DNA of 64,000 nucleotides from Fibrobacter sp. UBA4375 (GTDB lineage: Bacteria > Fibrobacterota > Fibrobacteria > Fibrobacterales > Fibrobacteraceae): positions 14,306-78,305 of the forward strand of contig DGRZ01000008.1 in NCBI GenBank assembly GCA_002391195.1, read 5' to 3'. How positions within the stretch are numbered: the stretch's first letter is position 1; each line of letters starts with the position of its first letter. Below the pieces are notes generated by a model, which saw only the letters and a list, made by a program, of their open reading frames with translations, was not told the DNA's origin and searched no databases. This document shows, piece by piece, positions 15,174 through 24,083 of this stretch. The position numbers were made by a program, and so were the translations under genes.

Positions 15174-16463
15174 ATGTTGCGTATTGGTCTTATTGGAACG
15201 GGAACCGTCGGTGGCGGAGTTATCCAGATTCTGGAGCAGAAAATTGCCGAGTACAAGGAAAAGCTCGGTGTGGAACTGGAACTGGCCTGCATTTGCGCCA
15301 AGTCCGAAGAAGAAGTGGCCCCCTACAAGGCGAAGGGCTACAAGGTTTCAACCAACGCCGACGAAATGATTGCCGGCAACGACATCGATGTGCTGGTGGA
15401 ACTGGCCGGTGGCTACAACATGCCCCGCAAGTGGATTCTGGCTGCCCTCGAAAGCGGCAAGCACGTGGTGACCGCCAACAAGGCTCTTCTCGCCAAGTAT
15501 GGTCACGAGATTTTCCCCCTGGCCGCCAAGAACGGACTGCACGTGCTGTTCGAAGCTGCCGTAGGTGGAGGCATTCCCATTATCCGCAGCCTGCAAGAAG
15601 GCCTGCTGGGCTCTACGGTAGAAAGCCTGAGCTGCATCATCAACGGTACCTGCAACTACATTCTCAGCCGCATGGCCGACGAAGGCCTGGACTTTGACGT
15701 GGTATTGAAGGACGCCCAGAAGCTGGGCTTTGCCGAAGCGGACCCCACCTTCGACATCGAAGGAATCGACTCCGCCCACAAGACGGCCCTGCTTGCAAGC
15801 CTCTGCAGCGGCAAGCGGGTGGATTTTGAAAAGATCCATGTGACGGGTATTTCCAAGATTACCGCCCAGGATATCGCCTTTGCCAAGGAAATCGGCTGTT
15901 GCGTAAAGCTCCTCGGTATCTATCATCGCGATGGTGACCGTGTGGATGCCCGTGTGCATCCCTGCTTTGTCTCTAACGACAATCTACTTTCCAACGTGAA
16001 CGGCGTGATTAACGCGGTTTACCTCAAGTGCGATAACCTGGGCGAAACGGTACAGACCGGTGCCGGTGCTGGCCGCCTCCCGACGGCCTCTGCCGTGGTA
16101 GCCGACCTGGTGTCTTTGGCCCGCTCTGTGGACATGGGCAGCCGCAAGGCGCTCCCCATGGGCTGGTTCAATGTGGAAAATTCCGCCACGCTGGTGCCGA
16201 TTTCGGAAACGTCCTCCCGCTACTACCTGCGCTTTACCTCTCGTGACGCCTGCGGTGTGCTTGCGAAGATTACAAGCGTTCTCGCCGATAACAACATCTC
16301 CATCGAGACCATCATCCAGAAGAACGTGAAGGACCCGGGTAAGGTTTCCATTGTGGTCATTACCGAAAAGACCCAGGACAGCAAGGCCTCGAAAGCGGTG
16401 GACGCTATCGACGCCCTGCCCGAAATCGTGGAAAAGAGCCAGGTTATCCGTTTCCTGGTCTAA
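15174..16463 (+). CDS. hom: Homoserine dehydrogenase
   Basis: Reduces aspartate semialdehyde to homoserine with NAD(P)H in the aspartate-family pathway leading to Thr, Met and, in part, Ile. The 429-residue protein has the Rossmann motif GLIGTGTVGGGV (about 5-16), the AGGYNMPRKW and ANKALLAKYG segments, the catalytic-domain motif INGTCNYILS, and FAEADPTFDIEG. A C-terminal ACT domain follows (about 350-429, YYLRFTSRDACGVLAKI), which usually mediates threonine feedback. GGAGA lies six bases before the ATG. Cytoplasmic. It lies 41 bp upstream of a sugar transferase gene and is not obviously functionally linked to it. Confidence 0.95.
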   Translation: MLRIGLIGTGTVGGGVIQILEQKIAEYKEKLGVELELACICAKSEEEVAPYKAKGYKVSTNADEMIAGNDIDVLVELAGGYNMPRKWILAALESGKHVVTANKALLAKYGHEIFPLAAKNGLHVLFEAAVGGGIPIIRSLQEGLLGSTVESLSCIINGTCNYILSRMADEGLDFDVVLKDAQKLGFAEADPTFDIEGIDSAHKTALLASLCSGKRVDFEKIHVTGISKITAQDIAFAKEIGCCVKLLGIYHRDGDRVDARVHPCFVSNDNLLSNVNGVINAVYLKCDNLGETVQTGAGAGRLPTASAVVADLVSLARSVDMGSRKALPMGWFNVENSATLVPISETSSRYYLRFTSRDACGVLAKITSVLADNNISIETIIQKNVKDPGKVSIVVITEKTQDSKASKAVDAIDALPEIVEKSQVIRFLV

Positions 16464-16490
16464 AAATTGGTTTCTGGACGGACCATTTTG

Positions 16491-16496
16491 TAGATT
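16491..16496 (+). promoter_or_regulatory. -10 box for leaderless sugar transferase transcript
   Basis: TAGATT is followed by eight bases and the ATG at 16505, with no Shine-Dalgarno sequence. A TTGG...ACCATTTTG stretch precedes it. Confidence 0.4.
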
Positions 16497-16504
16497 AAGC
16501 CTGT

Positions 16505-17956
16505 ATGATTCGTGCCGCCACATTGGAAAGGGTGCTCCTTCTCCTTTCGGACTTTCTCGCCCTGACAATCTGCTTTGTTTTGGCGTACTGGGTTCAGTTC
16601 CATAGCGGCTGGATTGCCGAAAAGTTCGACCCTTCCAAGACCCTGGATGCCTACTGGCATATCGGGTGTGCCCTGAATATCTGCTGGCTTTTCTGGTTTA
16701 CCTTTACGGGGCTGTACCGCACGTGGCTTTTACAGTCCAGAACCTTGCAGGTCTTGCGGGTGTTGCGGGCCGTTTTTGTGGGTGTGGTCCTGATTATTGT
16801 CGGCCTGTTCGGCTCTGAGTTTATGGGCAAGGTGGCCGCCGGTGCTCCCCTGACTGGCAACTACATCTACGGTTCTCGATTTACCTGGATTTTGGTCTAT
16901 GGCGTTTTTGTATTGGTGCTGGTCGCTGCTTTCCGCATGGTGCTGTACCTTGGGCTAAGGTCGTTGCTCCGTCGGGGCTATGGGGCCAACAAGGTGCTGG
17001 TCCTTGGCTGTACGGAATCCGGCAAGAATATTGCAGAAGCTTTGAAAAAAGCTCCTGAGGTGGGTCAGCAGGTGGTGGGGTTTGTTGATGAACGCTATCA
17101 GGTGATGGACCATCATTTTTGCGATGTTCCGGTTCTTGGCAAGTATTCGGATTTGCCCGCATTGGTCAAGAAGTTGGGCATTTCGGGAATCATTATCGCT
17201 CATGACAGCTCTTCTCCGCAAGAAATCATGCGTGTGCTGGTATGGGTTTGCGAACTTCCCTTGCATATCTACATTGTGCCTGAGCTTTACCCTGCCGTCA
17301 ATGGCAGGTTCAAGAGTAACCTGGTTCACGGGTTCGAACTGCAGGAACTGTTCCCCTTAGCCATGCCGCCCTGGCAGGTGCAGATCAAGAGATTCCTGGA
17401 TATTGTTATTGGTGGAATTATCGGACTTTGCTCCTTGCCGGTGTGCCTGTTGGCGGCCATTGCCATCAAGCTGGATGACCACGGCCCCATTTTTTATTCC
17501 CAGGAACGCATCGGCCTGTACGGTAAGCCCTTTACGGTTTACAAGTTCCGCACCATGCGCACCGATGCCGAAAAGTTCGGTGCCCAATGGGCCACCAAGA
17601 AGGACCCTCGTATTACCCGTGTAGGGCATTTCTTGCGCAAGACTCGCATTGATGAACTACCGCAGATTTTGTGTGTATTAAAAGGCGACATGAGTATGGT
17701 GGGGCCTCGCCCCGAACGTGCCGTATTCATTGGCAAGCTCCGTGAGCAGATTCCCTTTTATATTGGACGTCTGAAGATGAAACCCGGTCTTACCGGCTGG
17801 GCCCAGGTTCGTCACCATTATGACAATAGTATTGAGGATGTTCAAATCAAGCTACAGTACGATATGTATTATTACGAGAACATGAGCCTGCTTCTGGATT
17901 TCCAGATTCTCGTGCGGACGGTCTATGTGGTACTGACCGGAAAAGGAGCTCAGTAA
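16505..17956 (+). CDS. Undecaprenyl-phosphate glucose/galactose phosphotransferase-type sugar transferase
   Basis: The 483-residue inner-membrane protein has classical WbaP/WcaJ architecture. Four or five N-terminal helices (within 1-150) are followed by a Rossmann-like CoA_binding_3 domain (VLVLGCTESGKNIAEAL, about 163-280) and a C-terminal catalytic domain with its own membrane hairpin (IVIGGIIGLCSLPVCLL), GPIFYSQERIGLYGKPF, YKFRTMRTDAE, RIDELPQ, GDMSMVGPRPER and KPGLTGWAQV. It starts exopolysaccharide or O-antigen units by transferring a hexose-1-phosphate to undecaprenyl phosphate. Sugar specificity cannot be read from sequence. Together with 13841-15013, two initiating transferases of different N-terminal design lie within 4 kb, without glycosyltransferases or flippase genes beside them. 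Confidence 0.92.
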   Translation: MIRAATLERVLLLLSDFLALTICFVLAYWVQFHSGWIAEKFDPSKTLDAYWHIGCALNICWLFWFTFTGLYRTWLLQSRTLQVLRVLRAVFVGVVLIIVGLFGSEFMGKVAAGAPLTGNYIYGSRFTWILVYGVFVLVLVAAFRMVLYLGLRSLLRRGYGANKVLVLGCTESGKNIAEALKKAPEVGQQVVGFVDERYQVMDHHFCDVPVLGKYSDLPALVKKLGISGIIIAHDSSSPQEIMRVLVWVCELPLHIYIVPELYPAVNGRFKSNLVHGFELQELFPLAMPPWQVQIKRFLDIVIGGIIGLCSLPVCLLAAIAIKLDDHGPIFYSQERIGLYGKPFTVYKFRTMRTDAEKFGAQWATKKDPRITRVGHFLRKTRIDELPQILCVLKGDMSMVGPRPERAVFIGKLREQIPFYIGRLKMKPGLTGWAQVRHHYDNSIEDVQIKLQYDMYYYENMSLLLDFQILVRTVYVVLTGKGAQ

Positions 17957-18112
17957 AATTCGGAATTCGGATTTATGAATTCGGAATTAATTATTAGATT
18001 TGATTTTTGAAATTCGAACTATCTTTACTCCGGAATCTGAAATCCGCTTTTAAAGTCTAAACTTTGAATTAACATCAACTCCGAACCCCGAATTCCTAAT
18101 TCCGAATTAATT
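17957..18112. repeat. Short-period GAATTC-type repeat tract
   Basis: The gap between the sugar transferase and nadC is made of drifting units such as AATTCGGAATTCGGA, CGAACTCCGAACCCCGAATTCC and AATTCCGAATTAATT, with many GAATT/AATTC inverted pairs. A TATCTTTACTCC box lies near 18019. No gene is visible. The same style recurs at 37360-37500. Confidence 0.6.
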
Positions 18113-18976
18113 ATGTACGGCGACAATTCTACTCCAGTTTTTCCTACCGAAGATGCTCTCACCATGATCCGTCTCGCTTTGGCCGAAGACGTGCGTACCG
18201 GCGATGTGACCAGCGAATGGACTATCCCCGCCGACCAGAGGCAGCATGCTCGCCTGATAGCGAAAGAAGACGGCGTGTTGGCAGGACTCCCTGTGATTGA
18301 ACTGGTTTTCCAGGAACTGAAGGCAAGCGTGAAGGTGACGCTCCACAAGAAAGACGGCGACGTGGTCAAAAAGGGCGATTTGATTGCCGAAATGGACGGC
18401 ACCACCCATGAACTTTTGACAGGCGAACGAACGCTCCTGAACTTTATCCAGCAACTTTCCGGCGTGGCCACGGTGGCCCACACTTTTCAGGAGGCCCTGA
18501 AGGGCGGCAAGACCAAGGTGCTGGACACCCGCAAGACGGTGCCCGGTTTTCGCACATTGCAAAAATACGCCGTGCGCGTAGGGGGCGGTTCTAACCACCG
18601 CATGGGACTTTTCGACATGGTGCTGGTGAAGGACAACCACATTGCTGCGGCAGGCGGTGTTTTGCAGGCTCTTGAAGTGGTGAAGAAGAACAACAAGCAG
18701 GGCCTGATGGTGGAAATGGAAGTGGAAAATTTCGACCAGCTGCGGGCCTTGTTGAACAAGGGCGTAGACGTGATCATGCTGGACAACATGAGCAACGAGA
18801 TGATGGCCGAGGCCCTGAAGATTATCAAGGAAAGCGGCGACAAGTGCCTGGTGGAGGGTTCCGGCAACATGACGCTGGAACGGGCGAAGGAAATCGCTAC
18901 CCTTGGCCTTGACTATATTTCGGTCGGTGCATTGACTCATAGTGTGAAGGCTCTCGACATCTCCATGAGGATATAG
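18113..18976 (+). CDS. nadC: Nicotinate-nucleotide pyrophosphorylase (carboxylating)
   Basis: Converts quinolinate and PRPP to nicotinate mononucleotide, CO2 and pyrophosphate in de novo NAD synthesis. The 287-residue product has the family motifs EDVRTGDVTS (near the N-terminus), GERTLLNFIQ, the PRPP/quinolinate-binding DTRKTVPGFR, KYAVRVGGGSNHRMGL, KDNHI, and the barrel-end EGSGNM and ISVGALTHS. The ATG directly follows an AT-rich repeat tract with no recognisable ribosome-binding site. nadA and nadB are not in the window. Cytoplasmic. Confidence 0.95.
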   Translation: MYGDNSTPVFPTEDALTMIRLALAEDVRTGDVTSEWTIPADQRQHARLIAKEDGVLAGLPVIELVFQELKASVKVTLHKKDGDVVKKGDLIAEMDGTTHELLTGERTLLNFIQQLSGVATVAHTFQEALKGGKTKVLDTRKTVPGFRTLQKYAVRVGGGSNHRMGLFDMVLVKDNHIAAAGGVLQALEVVKKNNKQGLMVEMEVENFDQLRALLNKGVDVIMLDNMSNEMMAEALKIIKESGDKCLVEGSGNMTLERAKEIATLGLDYISVGALTHSVKALDISMRI

Positions 18977-18991
18977 TCTCTATGTGGAAAA

Positions 18992-19019
18992 GGAGATGCC
19001 CGGTCAAGCCGGGCATGAC
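18992..19019. repeat. Dispersed hairpin repeat (GTCATGCCCGGCTTGACC type)
   Basis: GGAGATGCCCGG-TCAAG-CCGGGCATGAC forms a strong stem between nadC and coaX. It is the clearest copy of a hairpin family also present near 12539, 13561, 13645 and 45670. Confidence 0.7.
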
Positions 19020-19028
19020 AAATGGTAG

Positions 19029-19853
19029 ATGAAAAAGAATTTGAAAAAGACGGATACGTTCTCGTTTGTGGTGGATGTGGGCAACTCCCACACGGTTCTT
19101 GGTATTTTCAAGGGCGACAAGGTGGTGGACCACTGGCGGCTCACCACCCGCAAGGAGACTACTAGCGACGAGGTGATGAACCGCATTGGCGGTCTTGTCC
19201 GTTTTTCCGAAATCAAGCCTTCAACTATTACCCACGTGGGGCTTTCGACGGTAGTGCCTGCCCATGAACGCCCGTGGATCAAGGCACTGCAGACCCTGTT
19301 AAAGCGGCCTGTGCAGGTGGTGAGTTCCGACAATTGCCTGGGATGCCCTATCGCCTACCCGAACCCGGCTTCGCTAGGTTCTGACCGTCTCTGCAATATC
19401 ATCGCTCTCCGGGACCGTGGCTACAAGGATGCCATCGTGGTAGATATGGGAACGGCTACAACCTTCGACGTGATGAAGGACGGCGGCTTTGCGGGAGGTA
19501 TCATTATTCCCGGTATCAGCGCCAGTCTGGACGTTTTGACCGAGAAGGCGGCAAGGCTTTTGCCGGTGAGCATTGAATGGCCGGAGCATGTGATTGCCAA
19601 CAACACCGACGACGCCATCCGCGCGGGTCTCTTGTACGGGTTCATGGCGGAGCTTGAAACCCTGGTGGCCAAAATCAAGGCCGAGATGGGCAAGAAGAAA
19701 GTTCCCGTGTTTGCCACGGGAGGCTGGGGCCGCATGGTCATGGGACACAGCAAGGTGATTGACACCTACGACCCGTATTTGACCCTGAATGGCGTGCGCC
19801 TGGTGGCCTTGCACGGTAACGGTGCCGCTGCCATTGAGGGCGAAGAGGACTGA
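19029..19853 (+). CDS. coaX: Type III pantothenate kinase
   Basis: Phosphorylates pantothenate, the first step of coenzyme A synthesis. The 274-residue protein has an ASKHA fold with the phosphate-1 motif VVDVGNSHTVLGIF, the conserved GSDRLCNI segment, the phosphate-2 motif IVVDMGTATTFDVM, GGIIIPGI and the adenosine motif FATGGWGRMV. Type III enzymes are not feedback-inhibited by CoA and need a monovalent cation; this is family knowledge. The gene follows nadC after a hairpin repeat, so co-transcription of these two cofactor genes is possible but the hairpin lies between them. Cytoplasmic. Confidence 0.95.
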   Translation: MKKNLKKTDTFSFVVDVGNSHTVLGIFKGDKVVDHWRLTTRKETTSDEVMNRIGGLVRFSEIKPSTITHVGLSTVVPAHERPWIKALQTLLKRPVQVVSSDNCLGCPIAYPNPASLGSDRLCNIIALRDRGYKDAIVVDMGTATTFDVMKDGGFAGGIIIPGISASLDVLTEKAARLLPVSIEWPEHVIANNTDDAIRAGLLYGFMAELETLVAKIKAEMGKKKVPVFATGGWGRMVMGHSKVIDTYDPYLTLNGVRLVALHGNGAAAIEGEED

Positions 19854-19857
19854 TTTC

Positions 19858-21339
19858 CTAGAATCTGAAACCCGCTTGGATTTGCAACGCAAATCCGTTG
19901 CGGAAAACAAGCGAAGAAAAGGAATCCCATTTTTCGGCAAGGGAACTGCCCTTGTTCTTTTCTGTTGTGATGTCTTCGTTGGTATCGGGAATGTCGGGTG
20001 GCTCGGGTTCTTCTGCAGGTCCTTTGTCTGGTCCCTTTTCGATGTGAAAGTGCAGGGGAATAATCTGTTCCATGCCGAAGGAGGCAAAGAAGGCATTTGA
20101 CGGGGATTGCAGTTCGGTGCCTAGCCCCGCCAATGCTCCGACGACATAGCCCTCCTGTTGCCAGGTGCTGGTAGAATGCTTGATGTGGAAGAACCCGGTT
20201 TTTTCCATGCGCATGTTGAGCTTGGCTATGTAAGAGACGTAAAAACCGTCAAGGGTTGCCTTGGGTAGCAGGTGCCAACGGCCCACATTCAGGTTCCACT
20301 GGTAACCCAGTCCAGCATCAAATACTTTTCCGTCAATGTCGCCATATACGCGGAAAGAACGCTGGAAAACGCTAAATGAAAGAGTCTTTAATGTGGAGCT
20401 TTTCAAGGCTCGATTTGGGGCCAGGGTCTCGTAAAAGCGCCTGCTTTCCCAGGGGATGTTTATTTCCAGGGTCCCGTAAACGGCCCTTGCCGTGAATCGG
20501 TCGCCGTCTTGGAACTTGTGCAGGAAGTTCGCCTGGAAAAGGTTTGCGTCTATTCCCAGGGGCAGGTAGGCGAATCTCTTTTCGCTTACCTCGTCGCCAT
20601 TTTCCCGCATCAGGCCGAACAGCCGGATATCGGCGTACAGGTAGGCGTAAGAAAGTTGGACTTTGTTGTTGCGTCCGTCATAGAGGTAGCGGAAGTCCGT
20701 CCCCCAAAAATCAGAGGAATCGCTGAAGGCGTAACCCCACTGGTTCTCGATGTCAGGGGAGGTTTCCCCGTAGAAAAATTCCCCTTGCAGTCGGTGGCTC
20801 AGTAGCCTTGTTCCCGCAGAAAAACTTTTGGCGAGTATGGTGGATTGGTAGGTAGCGTCAATGGTAGGGACATAATCCTCTTCCCAGTCGGAATGCCAGC
20901 GGATTCCCGAAAGTTCAAGGAGTCCGGCGTTGATGGATGCCTTGGCGTAGAGCATGGAGTCGGGAAGGTGGAAACGGGATGAAACCCCTATGGCAGGGAG
21001 TGCGTTGATGTTGGCATCTACGCCAAAGAATTTGAAATCCCTGGAAAGGGATATGTGTCCTGTAGTGAACGCTTCTCCCATCTTCAAATTCCAGGAATAG
21101 TTTTTACGGTCGCTGTCACGTCGGTAGCCCAGATGATAGCGAGTCTTTCCGACGCTAGCCCCCAAAGCCCAATCCCCTGCCTGCAGGCTGTCGCTGGCGG
21201 AGCAGCCTTTGGCTGATGCTTTTGAACCCCTCCAGTCCAACAGAAAAAGCCCGTCGCACTGGACGAGCCCGGAGTTCCTGGCGAACCCAGTGTTTGCAAC
21301 GAGCAGGGCCGCCGAGAAAATTTTCGCTAGGTTACGCAA
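19858..21339 (-). CDS. Outer-membrane beta-barrel protein, translated from TTG one codon after the upstream stop
   Basis: The 493-residue product begins with a signal peptide (LRNLAKIFSAALLVANTGFA) and otherwise shows alternating aromatic/polar strands ending in FALQIQAGFRF, as in outer-membrane barrels. A Pro/Glu/Asp-rich segment (about 430-465) separates the last strands. The frame is the same as that of the upstream lipoprotein. Its stop codon TAA (21345-21343) is followed by one codon (TCC) and then the TTG at 21339, with no ribosome-binding site. Translation therefore probably depends on termination-reinitiation or readthrough. Function unknown; the tight link to the lipoprotein suggests they act together in the envelope. 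Confidence 0.75.
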   Translation of the reverse strand: MRNLAKIFSAALLVANTGFARNSGLVQCDGLFLLDWRGSKASAKGCSASDSLQAGDWALGASVGKTRYHLGYRRDSDRKNYSWNLKMGEAFTTGHISLSRDFKFFGVDANINALPAIGVSSRFHLPDSMLYAKASINAGLLELSGIRWHSDWEEDYVPTIDATYQSTILAKSFSAGTRLLSHRLQGEFFYGETSPDIENQWGYAFSDSSDFWGTDFRYLYDGRNNKVQLSYAYLYADIRLFGLMRENGDEVSEKRFAYLPLGIDANLFQANFLHKFQDGDRFTARAVYGTLEINIPWESRRFYETLAPNRALKSSTLKTLSFSVFQRSFRVYGDIDGKVFDAGLGYQWNLNVGRWHLLPKATLDGFYVSYIAKLNMRMEKTGFFHIKHSTSTWQQEGYVVGALAGLGTELQSPSNAFFASFGMEQIIPLHFHIEKGPDKGPAEEPEPPDIPDTNEDITTEKNKGSSLAEKWDSFSSLVFRNGFALQIQAGFRF

Positions 21340-21342
21340 GGA

Positions 21343-22980
21343 TTAGTAGCAATCGTAGTAACACTCGCCGACACCATATTCTACACATTCGTCATATGAA
21401 TAAAAGGTGTTGACGTTTTCATCGCGGTAGAAACAATACACCTCGGCAGAGCTGCTCTCATCATCACTGTCCCAGAAATTGAACCTGATGCCCTTCAGCT
21501 TGTCAATCAGTTCCCAGACATCCTTTTGTTCGAAGTCGGGGAATATTCCGCCAAAGGTGGGGTCCTTGAAGATAATCACGCCCTCGCCGTCGTCGGGGAA
21601 GGAGCGGGTTCCGTCAAGGAAGCTTATCAATGTTGCCGTTTCCGTTCCTGCCTTGTTAGTGAACTTGAAGGTGGTCAGGTCACTGCCATCAAACTTGTAG
21701 TACGGAAGGAACGGTTCTGTTCCGTTGACGTTTTCGAAGTACTTGCGAGCATTGACCACGAAGGTCTTTCCCTTGAGTTCTACTTCGTAGGCTCCACGGG
21801 TGGCTTCTAGTCCCTTGCCTAGATTTTCGATGATGTCCTTTACGTCACTGGTGCTGATGTCTGCGTCAGTACCCTTGCCCACCACGTAGAGGTCGTAGTC
21901 CTGGCTTCCCTTTGTCATGCTTTCGTTAAGGCTGTACTGGAATGCGGCACGGATTTCGGTAAGGGCGCTATCCACCAGGTTCGGGATGTTTTTCCATTCC
22001 TTTTGCTTGTTGCTGTAAATGGAGGTGAAAGTTCCGTTTGCACCGATAAGGTTCACGATTTTGACAAGGGCAGCCTTTTGCTTGGCGGTGGGTTCTTCTT
22101 CGCCCACGGTGAGTCCATCCAGGTTGTTGATCCAGCTGTAGCTACCGTTGTCATCGATTTCCAGATTCATGCTGGTAGCGATGGTAATGGCGGCCTTTGT
22201 GGCGAACAGGCCACCCAGGGCTATGCCGAACTCGCTGTTGTCCATTTCGAGGATTTCTTCACCGTCACTGAGCTGCAGCGCGTAGTCGCCTTGAGCCACA
22301 ATGTATTGCATGTATGTTATGGCGGAATCCACCGTGGGGGCGACTTCCTTTTCAAGGGCTTCCTGGGCGGTCTTGGTAAAGCTCTTGTTCTTGGAAAGGG
22401 CGGTTACCATGTCTGTGAAGTCTTTCAGGCTTTCGATGCCGTAGTCGTTGAACCAGAAATCGTAATCGTTGTACAAGTCTTTCAGAGTCTTGTTGTTGGC
22501 CAGGTCCACAATGGAAGCTACTGCGTAACCCAGTTGGGCGTTGCAGTTTTTGGGAGCCTTGTTCAAAACCTTCTTGTAGGCAGACTTGACTTCGGTACTG
22601 AGGGATTTTCCCTTGTCAAAGTCCTTGTCGGCGAATGCCTCAAACAGGTCGATGGCCTTTTCGTTGACCACGTCCAGTGCTTCTAGAACACTCTCGCCAT
22701 CTTTTGTGTCGCAGGCGGAACGCATGAGACCATTTACTTCGGTGGATGCTGTGGAACCGGACGATTTGATAGTTTGTTCATCTCCTCCATCTTCGGTCTT
22801 AGTTTCTTCTTTTTCTGTAGAAGCAGAACTTTTGTCCAGGATGTCGTCAACGTCATCCAGGGAGGCGGAGGACGAACTGTCTTGGGTATCCTCGGGTTCA
22901 GAAGAAGAATGGCTGTCTGAAGAACAGGCTGAAAGGGTTGTGATTGCAAGCGATATTCCGAGAATCCAGAAAAATCTCAT
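21343..22980 (-). CDS. Lipoprotein with Ser/Asp/Glu-rich linker, unknown function
   Basis: Start at ATG 22980 because TGGAGG sits seven bases upstream; an ATG at 22992 overlaps that site. The 545-residue product has a lipobox LSAC, a Ser/Asp/Glu linker (SSSEPEDTQDSSSSAS) to about residue 75, then a largely helical domain of about 330 residues (SACDTKDGESVLEALDVVNEKA...). A mixed C-terminal domain ends with several Tyr and Cys residues (VYCFYRD, ECYYDCY). The helical part resembles TPR-like imported-protein domains only in amphipathic pattern. I recognise no family. It is the first gene of a two-gene unit with the outer-membrane protein downstream. Confidence 0.8.
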   Translation of the reverse strand: MRFFWILGISLAITTLSACSSDSHSSSEPEDTQDSSSSASLDDVDDILDKSSASTEKEETKTEDGGDEQTIKSSGSTASTEVNGLMRSACDTKDGESVLEALDVVNEKAIDLFEAFADKDFDKGKSLSTEVKSAYKKVLNKAPKNCNAQLGYAVASIVDLANNKTLKDLYNDYDFWFNDYGIESLKDFTDMVTALSKNKSFTKTAQEALEKEVAPTVDSAITYMQYIVAQGDYALQLSDGEEILEMDNSEFGIALGGLFATKAAITIATSMNLEIDDNGSYSWINNLDGLTVGEEEPTAKQKAALVKIVNLIGANGTFTSIYSNKQKEWKNIPNLVDSALTEIRAAFQYSLNESMTKGSQDYDLYVVGKGTDADISTSDVKDIIENLGKGLEATRGAYEVELKGKTFVVNARKYFENVNGTEPFLPYYKFDGSDLTTFKFTNKAGTETATLISFLDGTRSFPDDGEGVIIFKDPTFGGIFPDFEQKDVWELIDKLKGIRFNFWDSDDESSSAEVYCFYRDENVNTFYSYDECVEYGVGECYYDCY

Positions 22981-23019
22981 GAGAACCTCCATTATTTTGT
23001 TAAAAGAATATAATAAAAA

Positions 23020-23060
23020 TTGAGAAAAAAGAAAGGTCCCGGCAGCTTTGTCGGGACCTT
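23020..23060 (-). terminator. Terminator of the ECF sigma operon
   Basis: On the minus strand AAGGTCCCG and CGGGACCTT form a 9-bp stem with a ten-base loop (23033-23060), followed by TCTTTTTTCTC. It lies 38 bases after the stop codon of the Spy-like gene and separates it from the lipoprotein gene. Confidence 0.85.
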
Positions 23061-23097
23061 GTTGTGTATCAAGGAATTTTGTGCAATTTAAGGGGCC

Positions 23098-23697
23098 TCA
23101 TGGGGCGGGGTATCCCGTTCGGGGGGAGGTGTAGGCCCGCTTTCCCGGGGGCCCCGCTTGCCATGATGGCCTTTTTTTAAACTTTTCGAAGCTCTCTTTC
23201 AAGACCTGGTGGAACTTTTCTTGCTGTTCCTTGGTGAGAATCTTGTTGATGCTCTTGACGCCTTCGATGCGGTTGTCCAGCAGGGCTTTTTGGGCGTCGA
23301 GGATTTTGACCTTGGCCTCTTCGATTTTAGCTTCGTCGCCACTTTCCAGTGCCTCTTTCAGTTCTTTTTCGGCAGACATCTTTTGCCCATGGAGTTCCTT
23401 GAAGGCCTTGCCGGTTTCTTCGCGGTGCTTTTCCAGGGCGGTCTTTTGCTCTGGAGTCACCTGCAGCAGGGAATCGAACATGGCCGGGTGGGGCCAGTTT
23501 TTCTGGAAACCCTTGCCTTCGTGGCCTTTCTTGAAATAGCCTTCGTGTGGCGCTGCCGCCACTTTTTCGGGAGTGTCCATACGGTCGCAAGAATGCTTGT
23601 GGCAACAGTGCACACTGCAGCATGTGCCGAGGAAGAACCCTACGGCGCAGGCAAGCACGATGAGGCTTGCCACGAATATTTTAACGGAGTTTTTCAT
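23098..23697 (-). CDS. Spy/CnrX-like periplasmic sensor with Cys/His cluster
   Basis: The 199-residue protein has an N-terminal membrane anchor or signal (about 6-25), then a striking Cys/His cluster at residues 26-37 (C26, C27, H30, C31, C32, H33, H35, C37). A long amphipathic helical region carries LTxxQ-type motifs (VTPEQKTAL at about 80 and LTKEQQEKF at about 153), as in Spy, CpxP, ZraP and CnrX. The tail is basic and Pro/Gly-rich. It is the third gene of an operon with an anti-sigma-like protein and an ECF sigma factor, overlapping the former by one base (TAATG) with a perfect AGGAGG site. By analogy with CnrYXH it may sense metal or envelope stress in the periplasm; the metal is unknown. 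Confidence 0.8.
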   Translation of the reverse strand: MKNSVKIFVASLIVLACAVGFFLGTCCSVHCCHKHSCDRMDTPEKVAAAPHEGYFKKGHEGKGFQKNWPHPAMFDSLLQVTPEQKTALEKHREETGKAFKELHGQKMSAEKELKEALESGDEAKIEEAKVKILDAQKALLDNRIEGVKSINKILTKEQQEKFHQVLKESFEKFKKRPSWQAGPPGKRAYTSPRTGYPAP

Positions 23698-24083
23698 TAC
23701 TTATCCTCCTTTTTTAAGAGATAACTGATGAATTGAAATTCCTCTAAAGATTCCAGGTCGGCATCGCTCTGCCCGAGGTTACCGTACCAGCGGCTGAGAT
23801 TGACGGCGCTGTCGGCTTGAGATGCGGCGACGTCGGCTGAAGCCATGTCGGATGCGGCGACCTGGTTCTTGACGGCCGGAGCGGCTTCATTGGCGTCGAT
23901 GGACCTGAGGAACAGGCTGAAACCCACCAGCAGGAAACTTGCGGCGATGGGAATGGCGGAAAAGAAGCTGAACTTGAGGGTGCGCTCTTTTTCGGCCTTG
24001 TCGAGCCGTGCGCAGACCTTGTCCCAGGAATCTTCCCTAGGCGTAATCCGTTCCATTTTGGAAAAGTCGATGGAATCACGCAT
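23697..24083 (-). CDS. Membrane-bound anti-sigma-factor-like protein
   Basis: The 128-residue protein has a cytoplasmic N-terminus of about 38 residues, one membrane helix (about 39-59, FSFFSAIPIAASFLLVGFSL) and a periplasmic tail of about 65 residues rich in Ala, Asp and Ser. No zinc-binding HxxxCxxC anti-sigma motif is present; the short N-terminal helix (EDSWDKVCARLDKAE) would be the sigma-binding part, as in CnrY. The start overlaps the ECF sigma gene by eight bases, and the stop overlaps the sensor gene start. The assignment rests mainly on this context and on the topology. Confidence 0.7.
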   Translation of the reverse strand: MRDSIDFSKMERITPREDSWDKVCARLDKAEKERTLKFSFFSAIPIAASFLLVGFSLFLRSIDANEAAPAVKNQVAASDMASADVAASQADSAVNLSRWYGNLGQSDADLESLEEFQFISYLLKKEDK

